This document shows positions 12,670 through 25,046 of a stretch of 64,000 bases of DNA, piece by piece. Under the pieces are notes generated by a model that made no database searches, was not told the origin of the DNA, and saw nothing but the letters and a program-made list of their open reading frames with translations. Origin of the DNA: Diadophis punctatus similis (Eukaryota; Chordata; Lepidosauria; Squamata; Dipsadidae); the NCBI GenBank assembly GCA_023053685.1, contig JALIGW010000001.1:66903740-66967739 (forward strand). Reading direction: 5' to 3'. Each line of letters begins with the position of its first letter. Within the stretch, counting starts at the first letter, position 1. The position numbers were made by a program, and so were the translations under genes.

Positions 12670-15600
12670 TTTAGCAGAGCCATTCTTGGCCATTTTTCCT
12701 TGGAAGTCCAAAAATTAGACCCTTTTAAAAAGAATTGATATTGCCATCAACTCATTTTCAACCCATCATGGAAAGTAAGATTTACAATTGTTCCAGTTAG
12801 TGTTTTCCCTCTTTTTTAAAAAAATGTTCTTTGCTTCCGATGCCTCATTGATGATGTTGCTGTTTCAGAGATTGGATTCTGCTCAGGTCCTATTGGCCCA
12901 TTAAGATGATGTAGGCTCACCCCTTCCCTTCAAGTCACTTGGCACTTTATTCCATGAAGAGATAGGAACAATACCAGATTTAAAATAGCATTTATACCTA
13001 TTTGGTTTCAAACAAAATAAATAATATTAAGTAAATAGAAGTATGCGTATATGTGTTGGGAAGGATTTGATAAGATGGGGAAATCCTACTCCAAACACCA
13101 AAGGGGGTATTTCTCCTCCCCATTGCTCTTTCCCCCCCTTCCCATTTATATCACAGATCTTTTATTACATCTTTTAAACATATCTATAGAACTAAACACT
13201 CTTAAAACTAACTTCTGAGTCCATTCTTCAAAAATATCCTTCAATATCCAATGTTAAGATATTTTGATCCATTATATCACAGATCTGAAGGCAATCCCTC
13301 CAATTTAGGAAGACTGCTTGCAGCTTCAAATTGACCAGGTTACACTTGAATTTCACCTTTTCATGGTAGATTCTACAGGAAATGAAGGGGAAGGGAAGAA
13401 AACAAAGTTCTTCCCATCATGATTTTTGAGATATAGTACTTCCATGCATCCATGGGAGGAGACTTGGTAAATAATGAGTTGGCTCTGTGAGTTGGGAAAG
13501 AGGATGGGGCCAACATTTTACTGTCATCAATATAGCAAATACAAGTTATGGTACATGTGATTGTGGGATATAAACTTAACTGGGCTCTCTTTCAATGCAC
13601 TAAAGCAAACTCCTTAAATTTTACTTTTTATTTATCATATTTAAGAATCAGCCATCTCCTTCACAGGGATTCTAGACAATAAAATATTAAAAGCATAAAA
13701 ACAGTATATAAAATTTAAAAAGGGCAAATAAAACCAGGTTTATGGTTTGATAGATGGCTACACCTGCTGATCTAGTCATTGATCATTACTCGCCTCTCTC
13801 ATGCCATCCCCATCCCCATCTCAAATCAAGAATTGATGTTTTCCCCACTGGCAGGTGATATTGGATGGGCGATGAAAACAATGCAGGAAAATCCACCAAT
13901 CCCTTCCTTTAACTAGTTCTGCATTAAAACCGTAGCACAGTTTACGCTAGCATGCTTTTCTGTTGGTTCACAGACTAAAGGAAGCCGTTTCAGTGGGGCT
14001 GTCTGGCTCCACTCTCAGACTGGCTGGGGGTTTTCCATGGCAGTGAATCTCAATCAGACCATGTCGTGCAATCAGACAAAAATGTTTAGTTCTTGCAAAT
14101 AGGATGCTTGGCCACACAAACACATCTTCTCCAATGGTTAACATACTGCTGAGATAAAGGATGAATTGGTCTTCTGTGTGCAAAAATGCCCCAGCACATT
14201 TTTACTTACAATAGCTTCCTTGTAAAAAAAAAAAAAGAGGCCATCCTTATTTCTGTGTTAAAGCTGGAGAGGGAAAGGGAGAGGGAGGGAGAGTGTGCTT
14301 TCCATGCAGTGATTTAGTGAATTCTGGGGTGAACTTGGATGTGAACGTAGGCCTCCTGGGCTGAATGCCAGCTTAGTATACAGCAAGTCATTTTAAATAT
14401 TTGAATTGGTGTGGGAGAGAACTTGGTTTGGTCTACAGTATTGTTGCCAGTTTATGGGTATTCTACCCTAGCTTGACCCAATTTGGATTGGCTCTCTGGA
14501 ACAAAAAGAACAGACAGGATTCAGGAGGCAGAATAAAATGGCCACATCTCAATCATTTCTGCTTCAGCTTGGCAGCCTGCGCTGAGTTTGTTTTAAGTTT
14601 CTGGTGGCTTTGTGTACCCAAGCTCTGTCGCTGAGTAGCTCAGAATGATTAATTTAGAGAGAAACAAGCCCTTTCACAATGCTGGAAACCGGAATGCTTG
14701 ATATGATGAGTTCTTCTTCGTATTTAATCACAGCATGAGGGCAGTGCTGTTTTTTTAACCTTAACAAGATCTGTCATTAAAAATTACTGGAGCTTGACTT
14801 TTCTTCGTTCTCGGCTAGTCATCCACATCCAAGGCTGAGGAGCTCCGTTGTTCAGCTGTCTTTGTGTCTTTTTCCGGGTAATGATGATCGGCAGTTCTCA
14901 AATTCTCAGCGGTAGATTTACTTTTAACAGGAAGTCTAAGGAAATAAATATCGCACAAAGGAATAAATATATGAGCAAACTTTAAGGGTAGTGGTCCCTC
15001 CTCTTATCTTAAGGTGAAAGAGGATGTAAAAAAAATCAAATTATATTTCACCATCATTATCAGCAAACAGGAGATCAGATTAACCAAACAACTTTTTGCA
15101 TTGGCTAGTGTACAGATTGTACATGGAAATTATTTGTGGTACTGGCTACATCCTCATTCAAATATAATAGGAAGGAAATAAAACAGTGCAAAGTAGGCAT
15201 CATTACCATGAAATATCACAACATTTCAAGTTCCAGAAAATTATTAATTCAAGTAAGTGCTGTCAAAGTCAGAAGTTTGCGCATGCATACAGTATCATAA
15301 GGTGGCTAACACTTTATCTTGATCTTTGGTTTATACCTTCTTCTTTTTAACTATCTTTGAGGCTGCCAGATGTATCAGTATGTTTATACCCCAGTTCTAA
15401 ACACATTGGTCATAACTTTTGAAGGTTATGTGCTATTTTAGGTGGTTGTTGATTTAGCAAAATTTCCTTTGCTCCATCCTTCTGCCAAGCGGCAAGCCAT
15501 TTTGTAAACAGTGGATTTTAATATTAGCTTGTTTCATTGCTGCGGAACATATTTTAACATTGGAACTATGCTCTGGCACAGGTTTTTGTCATGAAGTTGA

Positions 15601-15960
15601 GCTGGCATCAGGACTTATAAGTCTTGTCCTATTGATTTTAGTGGCATCAGAATATATTCATATAATGTGCTAAGTCATTTGATTGGTTTAACTGGAAGAT
15701 TTACTGTAACGTGCCATTTTCATCCTGTTCTATGCAGTTCAGTAACTATGTATGGTGGATTTTCTATGTTTATATTGCTCCATAAATGCAGAACTACCAT
15801 TTCTGTTAAGTGTATCCAGAATTGAAAAAGAACCATCTCCTTTCAAATTCAGATTAATACTACTGGGAAGTGATGTCCACTCACGATATTCAACAACATG
15901 TTTAATGATTGGAAAGCTACCAACCACCATGGTAAGTGAATATAGTCTGGGTCAAGGCCC
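12670..15960. other. Intergenic DNA without recognised genes
   Basis: Contains the second copy of the AT-rich repeat (about 13150-13280) and a poly(A) run at 14224. Open frames at 13968-14183 and 14401-14634 show no domain or convincing splice context. Nothing else could be assigned. Confidence 0.35.
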
Positions 15961-15984
15961 CTAAGAATTATTAAATATAAGTAC

Positions 15985-16500
15985 TCATGCCAGAGCTCTA
16001 TCAGAACCCTCAGCCCCAATACTGGGGAAGGAGTTAGGTCTCCTTACCTTTTTCAGAACAAGGCTGTTCCACAAGACATGTATGATGTTGGAGAAGGCAT
16101 GGTCCCTGGAGGCCACCAGGTGATACTGCTTTACCAATGAGATCCAGAACATGCCCACTCTGCCAGAAACCACTGAGGATAGGCAGTCCTGCAAGGAACC
16201 TGGTTTGTGCTGTGTGGAGCTTTAAAAGTGAATCAGCATTTTGAATTGCACCCAGAAACCTATTAGAGGTCAAGACAATTCAAGCAGTATTACATGGGTG
16301 CTCCCAATATTGCAGATGCTGCTGCTTTTTGAACCAATTGAAGCGTCTAAATGTTTTTCAAGGGCAGCCCCATGTAAGCATGTTGCAGTAATGCAATTGC
16401 ATGAATAATGCCTCCTGAGCTAGGAATGTGCAATTTTTGAACTGGATGTAATTATGTAAGGGATCTCTGGGCTAAGGCTGCCACCTGCTCCTCAAACTGG
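15985..16500 (-). mobile_element. Possible decayed L2-like LINE
   Basis: The minus-strand frame 16194-15985 contains 'ASRDHAFSNIIHVLWNSL', which is reminiscent of the 'RAFSVAGPALWNQLP' block of the L2 element at 31700. Similarity is weak and the rest is degenerate. Confidence 0.3.
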
Positions 16501-17105
16501 AGTCATGAGTCTTAGAGAACGCCCAGATTACCCAATTTAGAGCTAATGAGGTAAACCACTATATAGGAGGGACCTAAATCTAACCACCCCTAGCCTTTGA
16601 AACACTTGATATGGCTATACTCTTTCTTGTCCCATCTCCTAATATTCAAGTGCAAGGCATTAGTTACTCTCTGTCCCGTTCCTCTTGTAACTTCAATTTA
16701 GAATCTCTTTCTGAGGATCTACTATTTCAAGGCAGGTGCTTGATAAATAAATAAATTAAATTAATTAATCCCAACGAAGGTGGCTGCTTGATAAATAAAT
16801 AAATAAATAAATCCCAGTGACAACCCTCAAATGGAATAACTTGAAAGTCTAAAGATACCTTAGAAGTTTTAGAGCAGATTTAGACATAAATCACACTTAA
16901 GTTGAGTACAAGGGACAAAACTGAAGTGGAAGTTACCAATACGTGACTATATTTTTCTGTGCTTGAGGTCCCAGATCAACACAGTATCCAGAAATTTTAA
17001 TATACCTGGTCAGAATATTACAAAATATATATTGACACAAACATCTTTTGCCACTTGTGGATGTATCCTGTGGTTTCTATATCATGAACTTTAAGGGACT
17101 CCAAT

Positions 17106-17350
17106 GTAAAGGGCAAAAATTCTGAAAGATGATGCCATATGTTAAGTTGAGGGCTTGAATGAAGAGGCAGGACTCCCGAATAGTGACTTCAGCTCTTTAT
17201 TCTGGGATATTTGCAAAACATCTCTACTGGCTGACCAACAGCGCTCTCTTTTAAAGGGATCTGTCAGGCAGTCCGGCCACTGACAACTCTTTATTTTCCT
17301 GCCGCTTGAATGGACCAATGAGCAGTGGGTATGTTAATGTCTCAACTTAC
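17106..17350 (-). mobile_element. Possible solo LTR
   Basis: Read on the minus strand it has the order of an LTR: an ATTGG box near 17317, a weak TTTAAAAGAG element near 17250, then AATAAAGAG followed by 'CTGAAGTCACTATTCGGGAG'. No flanking internal coding and no clear ends were found, so the call is tentative. Confidence 0.3.
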
Positions 17351-18284
17351 GCCAGACCAGATTGAAAACTTTTGCTCTCTATTTACATATTTAACACCAT
17401 GTTAGGTAGAAAGTCAACATAGCGTGACTGATTTGATAAACTTAAGGTGTAGTAAGCCAGGAAAACTGCCAAGTTTTTTTTAAATATACCTTTGTTATCT
17501 CTGGGGCTGTAGACTGCCAGGGTTTGTGGTTTGGCAGAATAGAAGTAGGTTTCTTGTTTTGTTCCCTTGTTCCCTTGTGTCAACACAGTGGACTGGTAGA
17601 TCAAAAACCTATTATTATGATCTTGCATGCAGGGAATATTGGCAAATAATTCCAGCAACAGCCTGTCTCTGTCATTAATGTTTGCTTTGAACATGCTGTC
17701 AGTTTCTGGGAAGTCTGAAATGATTTGTGATCTAGGAATATGGGAAATGTAGGGAGTTTCACTGTGCTCAGATCATTGAGCCTTCTGGTCTAGCACTGTT
17801 AACCCTGGTATCAATCCATTACCTTGGATAGAATGGCCTTCACTGCAGCACTTAATGGGTGTCTCAGTGACCATAGGGATCCTGCTGCATTCAACAAAAT
17901 CACAAAAGGAACATTGTGCTATCATACTGCAAGGTTTGTCACTTTTGTATACAGGTAGTGTTGAGAGATGAGAATAAATCTCATAGAGGCGATTTGGATC
18001 TTTACTTGGAATTCAGACAGTTAGAAATAAAGCCGAGATTAAAAGTCTAATAGAAATATTTATTTCGGTACAAAAACAATAAATCCTGAATAATTACATC
18101 TTTGCTAAGAAAATGCGACCGTTCCGGTCAGGAGCCAAGTCAAAAGTGATTAATCGTGGATCAGGAATGTGGACATGCGTACAAGATCATATCACGTGTT
18201 CTGCTTGTATTGGAATATACCATAATATTAGAATAGGGGTGCATCACCCTGCATAGACATACAACTGACAATATTCACACCGTG

Positions 18285-18495
18285 ACAGGTAGTCCTCGAC
18301 TTACAACAGTTCATTTAGTAACCGTTCAAAGTTACCACGGCACTGAACCATGTTATTAATTTAACAACTTCAATGTTTCACTTAATAAATGTGGCACGAA
18401 AAGTCGTAAAAGGGGTCAAAACTCACTTAACAAATTTCTCACTTAATAATATAAATTTTGGGCTAAATTGTGATCCTAAGTTGAGGACTACCTGT
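18285..18495. mobile_element. Palindromic repeat with ACAGGTAGTCCTCGACTTAC ends
   Basis: Begins ACAGGTAGTCCTCGACTTAC and ends GTTGAGGACTACCTGT, an inverted pair. The interior ('TTCATTTAGT', 'GTTCAAAGTTAC', 'AACTCACTTAACAA') recurs at 19083, 21495, 44093, 55215, 58850 and 62779. This copy has lost the central part compared with 44093-44450. It looks like a non-autonomous DNA transposon; the superfamily was not settled because the target duplication is unclear. Confidence 0.65.
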
Positions 18496-19082
18496 ATATT
18501 TATGACATCATGGCACATTTTTAAAAAGTGTTTCATTATTCTGGGCTCCTTGCTATCTTATCCCTCCTCCCTGGAAACCATTGGACTTGGTTAAAAATGC
18601 CATGAAAGTCCAGGAAAGAATACCTACTGCATTCTACTCTAGCCATATGCTGGCTGAAACTTTCAAACTATTATAAAGTGTTACCTAATAACTTTGTACC
18701 TGAAAGAAATATTTTAAATTGATTTAATTTACCCATTCTGTTATTAATCCATTTCCTAAATTTTTTAGGAATGTGTTACATTGGCCACTACAAATTTCTC
18801 TGACACTGATCTTAGCCATGCATTCTAAATATCTACTAAAAAAAAATAAGGATTTCACATGTGTATTTTTGGAGACGTCCCAGTTGATTCTATGAGGAGT
18901 TGATGATTTATTTGCTTTAAATTGGTCCACAAGTTCTAACGTGTCCTCTTTTGCTAACACTCTTTTTCCTCAGGTTTGGATTCCCTTTCTGGTATCTTTC
19001 ATACATTAGAGGGAATTTTGTACAACAAGGGACCATCTTTCCTTGTAGAGTTTGCAGAACAATAAAACAATTCAGGGCCACT

Positions 19083-19490
19083 ACAGGTAATCCTCATTTT
19101 GCAACCATTCATTTACTGACCATTCATTCAAAGTTACTAAGGCACAAAAAAGTGACTTATAAACATTTTTTTCACACTTTCAACCATTGCAACATCTCCA
19201 TGGTCACATGATCAAAATTTGGACAGACGCTGGCCAAACTTGCATATATTTATGTCAGTTGCAGTGTCCCAGGGTCATGTGATCACCATTTGTAATCCTT
19301 CCCAGTCTGTTTGGGACAAGCTTATGTCAATGGGCGGAAGCCAAATTTGATTAATGATTAAATGATTTGCTTAAAAATTGCAGGGATTCATTTCACAACT
19401 ATGGCAAGAAAGCTCATAAAATGGGGCTAAACTTACTTAACTATCTTGCTTAGCAATGGAAATGTTGGTCATTAGTTGAAGACGACCTAT
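19083..19490. mobile_element. Palindromic ACAGGTAGTCC repeat, near full length
   Basis: Left end ACAGGTAATCCTCATTTTGC, right end GTTGAAGACGACCTAT. The interior matches the 44093 copy in order, including 'CATGTGATCACC' and 'AAAATGGGGCTAAACTTAC'. Non-coding. Confidence 0.65.
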
Positions 19491-19686
19491 ACTGTAAAAT
19501 ATATTTACAGTAGAATTGTTAGGCGAAGGCATGGTCACCATCAGGTCTAGGTTCAAGGCAGACAGAGTCGTCAGAAGTACATAGCTAGACTTTCTATATA
19601 CATTGTGCAAAAATAAAGACATCTCCCCCAAGAGTTAGGGGACAGAAGTCATAGAAAACATTATATATTGGGGCATGAGATAATGT

Positions 19687-19945
<259 letters not shown>

Positions 19946-19957
19946 TATCATTCTGGT

Positions 19958-20098
19958 CAGCGGTGGATTGCTCCCGGTTCGGCCCGGTTCTAAGAACTGG
20001 TAGCGCCGGCAGCGGGAGGCTCTACCCACCCGCCCGGGACGCTTCTGCTTCGTGCGGACACCCAAATTGGTAATAAAGGGTTTTAGAATCCACTACTG
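19958..20098. mobile_element. Short hAT-type MITE
   Basis: Starts CAGCGGTGGATTGCTCC and ends GAATCCACTACTG. Perfect 8-bp target duplication ATTCTGGT (19950-19957 and 20099-20106). The interior holds 'CCCGGTTCTAAGAACTGG', a small palindrome. An internally shortened member of the GGTGGATT/GGTGAAAT MITE group. Confidence 0.8.
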
Positions 20099-20535
20099 AT
20101 TCTGGTATTGTTCTATACTAGCAGTCAAGTTTCAGAGGAGAGAACAGTAAGGTGTTGTTCCAGAGTTTTAGGTAGTCAGCCAGAGCTTGAAGGCAAGTCA
20201 CAGCTGGTACAAGAATAGGCAGACATCAAAGTTATCCCAGTGTTTGAGTGCTTTCAAGCAGAAATCAATTATTGGAGGCTCTTGGCCACCGCCCAATACA
20301 GCTGATGTTGAACACAACTAGCTGCCGAAAGCAATAACCTACTCCCAAACAGACCATTATTCTCTGGTATTCTACTATGCTCATGGCGCTCTTTCAGTTT
20401 ATCACTCCTCCACCTCTCTGCAGTTGTGTCAGCAATTCTTGTGGATGAGATGGCTCAATCCCTTTTCAAGATGGGAGCTGGGGGCCTTGGTTTGGATGGA
20501 AGGCTATTAGGTCTGAACAGCAAAAATCGGCATGA

Positions 20536-20549
20536 CCACTAGGTGGCAG
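20536..20549 (+). promoter_or_regulatory. CTCF-like motif
   Basis: CCACTAGGTGGCAG fits the vertebrate CTCF core consensus (CCASYAGRKGGCRS) at all fourteen positions. Occupancy cannot be inferred from the sequence. Confidence 0.5.
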
Positions 20550-20584
20550 CAAAGAGACATGTGACACTTGCAACACAATTCAAA

Positions 20585-20628
20585 GCGCACTGACGATGTC
20601 TCCTCGAATGGTGACGAAACGTTTGCAA
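20585..20628 (+). ncRNA. Hammerhead-ribozyme-like motif
   Basis: Core CTGACGA at 20590-20596, one base, then helix II GTCTCC (20598-20603) with GGTGAC (20610-20615), five of six pairs, around a six-base loop. GAAA follows directly at 20616-20619. C20620 can pair with G20621, then the NUH-type GTT (20621-20623). Helix I would be GCA (20587-20589) with TGC (20624-20626). Followed by 'CCAAGCTCAGAGCTC', which also follows the motif at 36020 and near 57220. Activity is untested; helix III would be minimal, as in known Penelope-associated hammerheads. Confidence 0.55.
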
Positions 20629-21490
20629 CCAAATTGCCAAGCTCAGAGCTCAAACCAACAGCCCAGCTACCAACCTGAGCTACTAATATTCAAACACATT
20701 CCCACTTGCAACTTTATCTAGTGTTCTTCTGGTTTTTGCAGGATACCAAGATTACCTCCCCTTCCAATGTCTTTGGAGCAATATTGTAACCTGAGAAAGT
20801 GACTTAGATAAGACCCTCCCTAGTTCTCATTAAGATAAAAAGAAGGAGGGAGTATATTCAGACCTACAGTTATTATAATTTTATAATAAAAGTAGTGGTT
20901 TTATTACCAAGGTTTTTCAAATGTGGTTTGTTCTTGCCTGCTTTCCAGGGCTGATAGAGTGTGACTGGCCCACCCCCACCTGACTTTGTCCCTAAGGCAG
21001 GACTCGATCCAAGTGTCAGGCCGAAGCCATATTTTATTTGAGACTTTGGCCTGCCACACTTGATGCTTTAGAATGTATTCTTGCTGTGGGAATTTGGGAG
21101 GGGCTGTTGCATGAGCAATGTAGATATGTAGCCATAACAAATTCCTTTTAGGTTTTCAAGGTCATCCTTTGTTCAGCACCTGGCCGGAAGTTGATGGGAG
21201 TAACGGACACGTTGGCAAAAGACGACTGGTCAACGTGATGAACTTGTGAGTGTGGGAACAAGGGAATGAACTTTAAACTGGGTGGAGAAACCCTCGTAGC
21301 TTTAGATTCGGGTTTCTCATAGATGTGCCAACATGGCTTTGTTAATAAATTGTGACTTGAGCAATGTTTTGCCTCGGACTCTAATTTAGTTTTGGATGCT
21401 ATTTGGAACCCTGACACCAAGTCTCCTTTACCCAAAACTGGCTCAGAGTAAAGTAAAGAAATAATCAAAGAAAGGAAATATAGGAGAAAG
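20629..21490. other. Repeat-rich DNA with possible LTR pieces
   Basis: Around 20870-20910 AATAAAAGTAGTGG and around 21340-21360 TTAATAAATTGTGACTTG look like LTR polyadenylation regions followed by 3' ends, but no paired LTRs or coding domains were found. Confidence 0.25.
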
Positions 21491-21494
21491 CCTT

Positions 21495-21690
21495 ACAGGT
21501 AGTTCTCGACTTACAACTGATCGTTTAGTGACTGTTCAAAGCTACAATAGACCTCTCCAGGGATACTTACAACCCAGTTCTGAAATTACATTGGCCATCA
21601 TCCCCATGGGGGCACATGACCACATTTCAAGTGCTTGGCAAGCAGCCCACATTTACGGTCGTTTGCAGTGTTCTTCGGTCCCGTGATGTT
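21495..21690. mobile_element. Partial ACAGGTAGTCC palindromic repeat
   Basis: Left end ACAGGTAGTTCTCGACTTAC then 'TTTAGTGACTGTTCAAAGC'. It lacks the right arm. Confidence 0.55.
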
Positions 21691-22084
21691 TTATGACATT
21701 TTTGCAATGTCACGTTGTCATGTCCTGCAATGTAACGTTGGGCCCCCAACACGAGCAGGACACACCTATCAACAACAAGTAAATACTTTCTACTGCTCAG
21801 GTGCTTTTCTAGCACTATTTTTGAGAAAGTGCTGTTTTTTGACTAATTTCAGATGATTTCAAACCTGTGAAATCAATAAAATAAAAAGCCAACAAAGCCA
21901 AACAACACAACAGAACAGAACCACACCCAGAGAGGTTTTTCCAGCCACATACCTTTATTTGATATTCACCCAGCCTGCAAATCATGAACATTTTCCCATT
22001 AGTTTATTGTTCTGCAAAAATCTGCCTAGTAATTTTTGCAAAATGTTTTCTTCCCCAGTAGAAGAGGCTTCTAGGGTGTTGTTG

Positions 22085-22345
22085 CAGGGGTGAAATGCTC
22101 CCGGTTCAGTCGTGCCTGTCGGTCATCAGCCGGTCGCGAAGGCAGCGCGAGGCTCCGCCCACCCACCCGGATGCTGCCATTTGGGTTCTTTTACCCTCTG
22201 CGCATGCACAGAATGCTTTGCGCATGCGCAAAGGGTAAAAGAACCCAAATGGCATCCGGGCGGGTGGGCGGAGCCTCGCGCTGCCTTCGCAACCGGCTCT
22301 CCGACGACCGACAGGCACGATCAAACCAGGAGCATTTCAGCCCTG
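22085..22345. mobile_element. Palindromic hAT-type MITE, family A relative
   Basis: Starts CAGGGGTGAAATGCTCC and ends GGAGCATTTCAGCCCTG, with a perfect 8-bp target duplication TGTTGTTG (22077-22084 and 22346-22353). Almost the whole element is one inverted repeat centred near 22212. Contains TGCGCATGCGCA at 22219-22230. Frames on both strands are palindrome artefacts. Confidence 0.85.
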
Positions 22346-22816
22346 TGTTGTTGGATGTTGTTTGTTCTTTTTACCAGTCTCAGGATGCTTCACAAATTAT
22401 TCAGATGTTTTTGAAATTATTTTTTGAGGTGGCTGTGCTGGTGAAGGGCAGCCATGTTTTTTCTCTTGCACATTTTCCCATCAGCTGAAGCATCCTAAGC
22501 TGCCCACAATTCTGAATTCTGTCTGAAAGGAGTCTACGGAAGAACTTATTTCCAGGAATACCATGGACATGGGTATTGGGACGTGGGAAGCCGAGAAGAC
22601 TGCAACCCCCAGGGGAATTGATGAAAGACATGAGGTTCCAAATGCACCCTGAATCAAGCTCATAAACGAAATAAAGAAAGGAGGAATTAGGAGGATTTTA
22701 CTGAAATTCTCTTCTTTAAAATATGTCGACTTATTTGAACAAATTCAAATTTGTTGTATGAGAACTAATAGAAAAAAAATACAGAATAATTTTTTTTGCA
22801 AGGTTCAAGTTCATTG

Positions 22817-22892
22817 TTTCTCAAACATGGCAACTTTAAGCTGGGTGGACTTCAACTCCCAGAATTCTACAGCCAGCGGCTTAACAAACACT
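22817..22892. mobile_element. MITE arm, CAGTGTTT family
   Basis: TTTCTCAAACATGGCAAC then 'GACTTCAACTCCCAGAATTC', ending 'AACAAACACTGC'. A short worn copy. Confidence 0.45.
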
Positions 22893-23270
22893 GCTCTAGT
22901 TTATCCTTATGCCCATTTTAAAAACAAACAAAAATATTAGTTGGAGACATCAGAAAGCACCCAGGAAGAGAAACTAAGTGTCAGTAGGGATGATTAATAT
23001 AAACGAAAAGAGCAGCACTTTTCTCTTGTCTAGATAAAATGTAAAATGTAAAATAAATAGACTTTAAAATCCCATTGGCATTTGGGAATCTCACCTCTTA
23101 CCTGTAAAATTAAAAGTATGTTAACTACATCCTTCATTTGATAGCCCAGAAATAAACTACCCTTAGTAACATAATATCCATTTTGTTTTGTTAGGGAAGC
23201 CCAGTCTGTCAAAATAGGTGTGGTTGTTCTTGAGACTGAAAGATTAAAGGACATTATGGCACAGTGTCAA

Positions 23271-23613
<343 letters not shown>

Positions 23614-23639
23614 ATCTTTAAAAAGTGCTACCAAATTAT

Positions 23640-23770
23640 TATTATTTTATTTGTTTGTTTGTCAAACGTGTACAAGATAGCTGGTATAGGTATAAACATA
23701 GACATAAACAAAGTAAATACAGATAAATACAGATAAATACATAAACAAAGTAAATACAGATAACTTCACC
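23640..23770 (-). mobile_element. 3' tail of a CR1-group LINE
   Basis: Begins TTATTTGTTTGTTTGTCAAA and continues 'CGTGTACAAGATAGCTGGTA', the reverse of the tail of the element at 53290-53998 (TTTGACAAATAAATAAAATAA). Short and 5' truncated; 'ACAGATAAATAC' is repeated at its end. Confidence 0.5.
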
Positions 23771-24365
23771 AATGTTTCTTAACCTTGGTGACTTTAAGAA
23801 GGGCTGGAAAAGTTAAACCACACAGATCTTCAAACTCCATGCAAAGAAAAAGGAGTGATTCATCCCTCTCATTTACTTTAATTAAATATGCAGTGTGAAG
23901 AAGACAAAAAGTCTCTCATTGTTTGTATGAGGTCTTACAATATGCAGTGAGGAAACTTGAACAGTGAGGGTAGTTGAATAGTACTAATGGTGTAATCAGG
24001 AAATTACAAATTAAAATTAAGGACAAATAAGCATTAGAAGTACACATTTTAGTTAAACTGAGAGTTGGATGTTTGAAATCAGGTTATGAATCCTATTGAT
24101 GCATTAATGCTAATATTGCATTTATATTCTATTTTTCTCTCTGATATCTCAGTGTGAGTTATTGAGTTATCCTCTAGTGCAGGGGTCTCCAACCTTTCCG
24201 GCTTTGCGGATGTGGGGGGGATTGGTTCCATGCAAGCAGTGGGTGCATGCACCCACACAGCTCCATTTACACAAGTGACGGGTGCTCATGCCAGCTGCTC
24301 CATTAATGGAGCTTCTTACGCAAGCATGAGCACCTGCCACTCACACACATTAACAGTTTACAGAT

Positions 24366-24965
24366 TAACAGAGTTGGAAGGGACCTTATAGGTCATCTAG
24401 TCCAACCCCCTGCCCAAGCAGGAGACCCTACACTGTTTCTGACAAATGGCAGTTCAAACTCTTACTGAAAGCCTCCAGTGATGAAGCTCCCACACATCTC
24501 AGGAGCTGAGATAGCGCAGTGGTTAAAAGCAGCATTGCGACCTTCAGCTGATTGCTAGTTCAGCAGTCCAGCTGTTCGAATCTCACTAGGCTCAAGGTTG
24601 ACTCAGCCTTCCATCCTTCCGAGGTGGGTAAAATGAGGACCCAGATTGTTGGGGGCAATATGCTGAACTCTGTAAACCGCTTAGAGAGGGCTGGAAAGCA
24701 CTATGAAGCGGTATATAAGTCTAAGTGCTATTGCTATAAGTGCTATTCTGAAGGCAAGCTGTTTCATTGGTTGATTGTTCTCACTGTCAGAAAATTTCTC
24801 CTTATTTCTAGGTTGAATCTCTCCTTGATCAGTTTCCATCCATTATTGCTTGTCTGGTCTTCAGGTGCCTTGGAAAATAGCTTGACCCCTTCCTCCTCTC
24901 TGTGGCAGCCCCTCAAATATTGGAACACTGCTATCATGTCTCCCTGGTCCTTCTCTTCACTAGAC
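24366..24965 (-). mobile_element. CR1 LINE 3' part, interrupted by a SINE
   Basis: Opens with the CR1 end reversed ('AACAGAGTTGGAAGGGACC', 'GTCATCTAGTCCAACCCCC') and resumes after the SINE with 'CAAGCTGTTTCATTGG' and 'GATCAGTTTCCATCC'. The parts are contiguous in the copy at 10905-11228 (opposite strand), so the SINE arrived later. Confidence 0.75.
24498..24744 (+). mobile_element. tRNA-derived SINE
   Basis: Box A-like GATAGCGCAGTGG at about 24511-24523 and box B-like GTTCGAATC at about 24573. The body has 'AAAATGAGGACCCAGATTG' and the tail 'TGTAAACCGCTTAGAGAGG', followed by 'AAGCGGTATATAAG' and a short TGCTAT repeat. The tail resembles the L2-type LINE end (GTAAGCCGCCCTGAG..., GGCGGCATATAAG) at 31950, suggesting mobilisation by that LINE. 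The second copy is at 55468-55692. Confidence 0.8.
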
Positions 24966-25046
24966 ATGGAGCTGTGTGCACTCATCCACCCTTGCACAGC
25001 CTGGTACCAGGCCGCAGCCCAGGAATTGGGGACTCCTGCCCTAGTG

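Larger units (their letters stand above)
24180..25038. mobile_element. hAT-type element interrupted by CR1 and SINE
   Basis: Starts CAGGGGTCTCCAACC and ends GGGGACTCCTG. Flanks CTCTAGTG (24172-24179) and CCCTAGTG (25039-25046) match at 7 of 8 bases, as a hAT target duplication. The element's own sequence is only about 24180-24350 and 24966-25038; the middle is a minus-strand CR1 that itself holds a SINE. Confidence 0.7.

Noticed and set aside
24498..24744. tRNA gene
   Set aside because: Box A and box B are present but there is no tRNA fold with a proper acceptor stem, and the sequence continues into a SINE body and tail.
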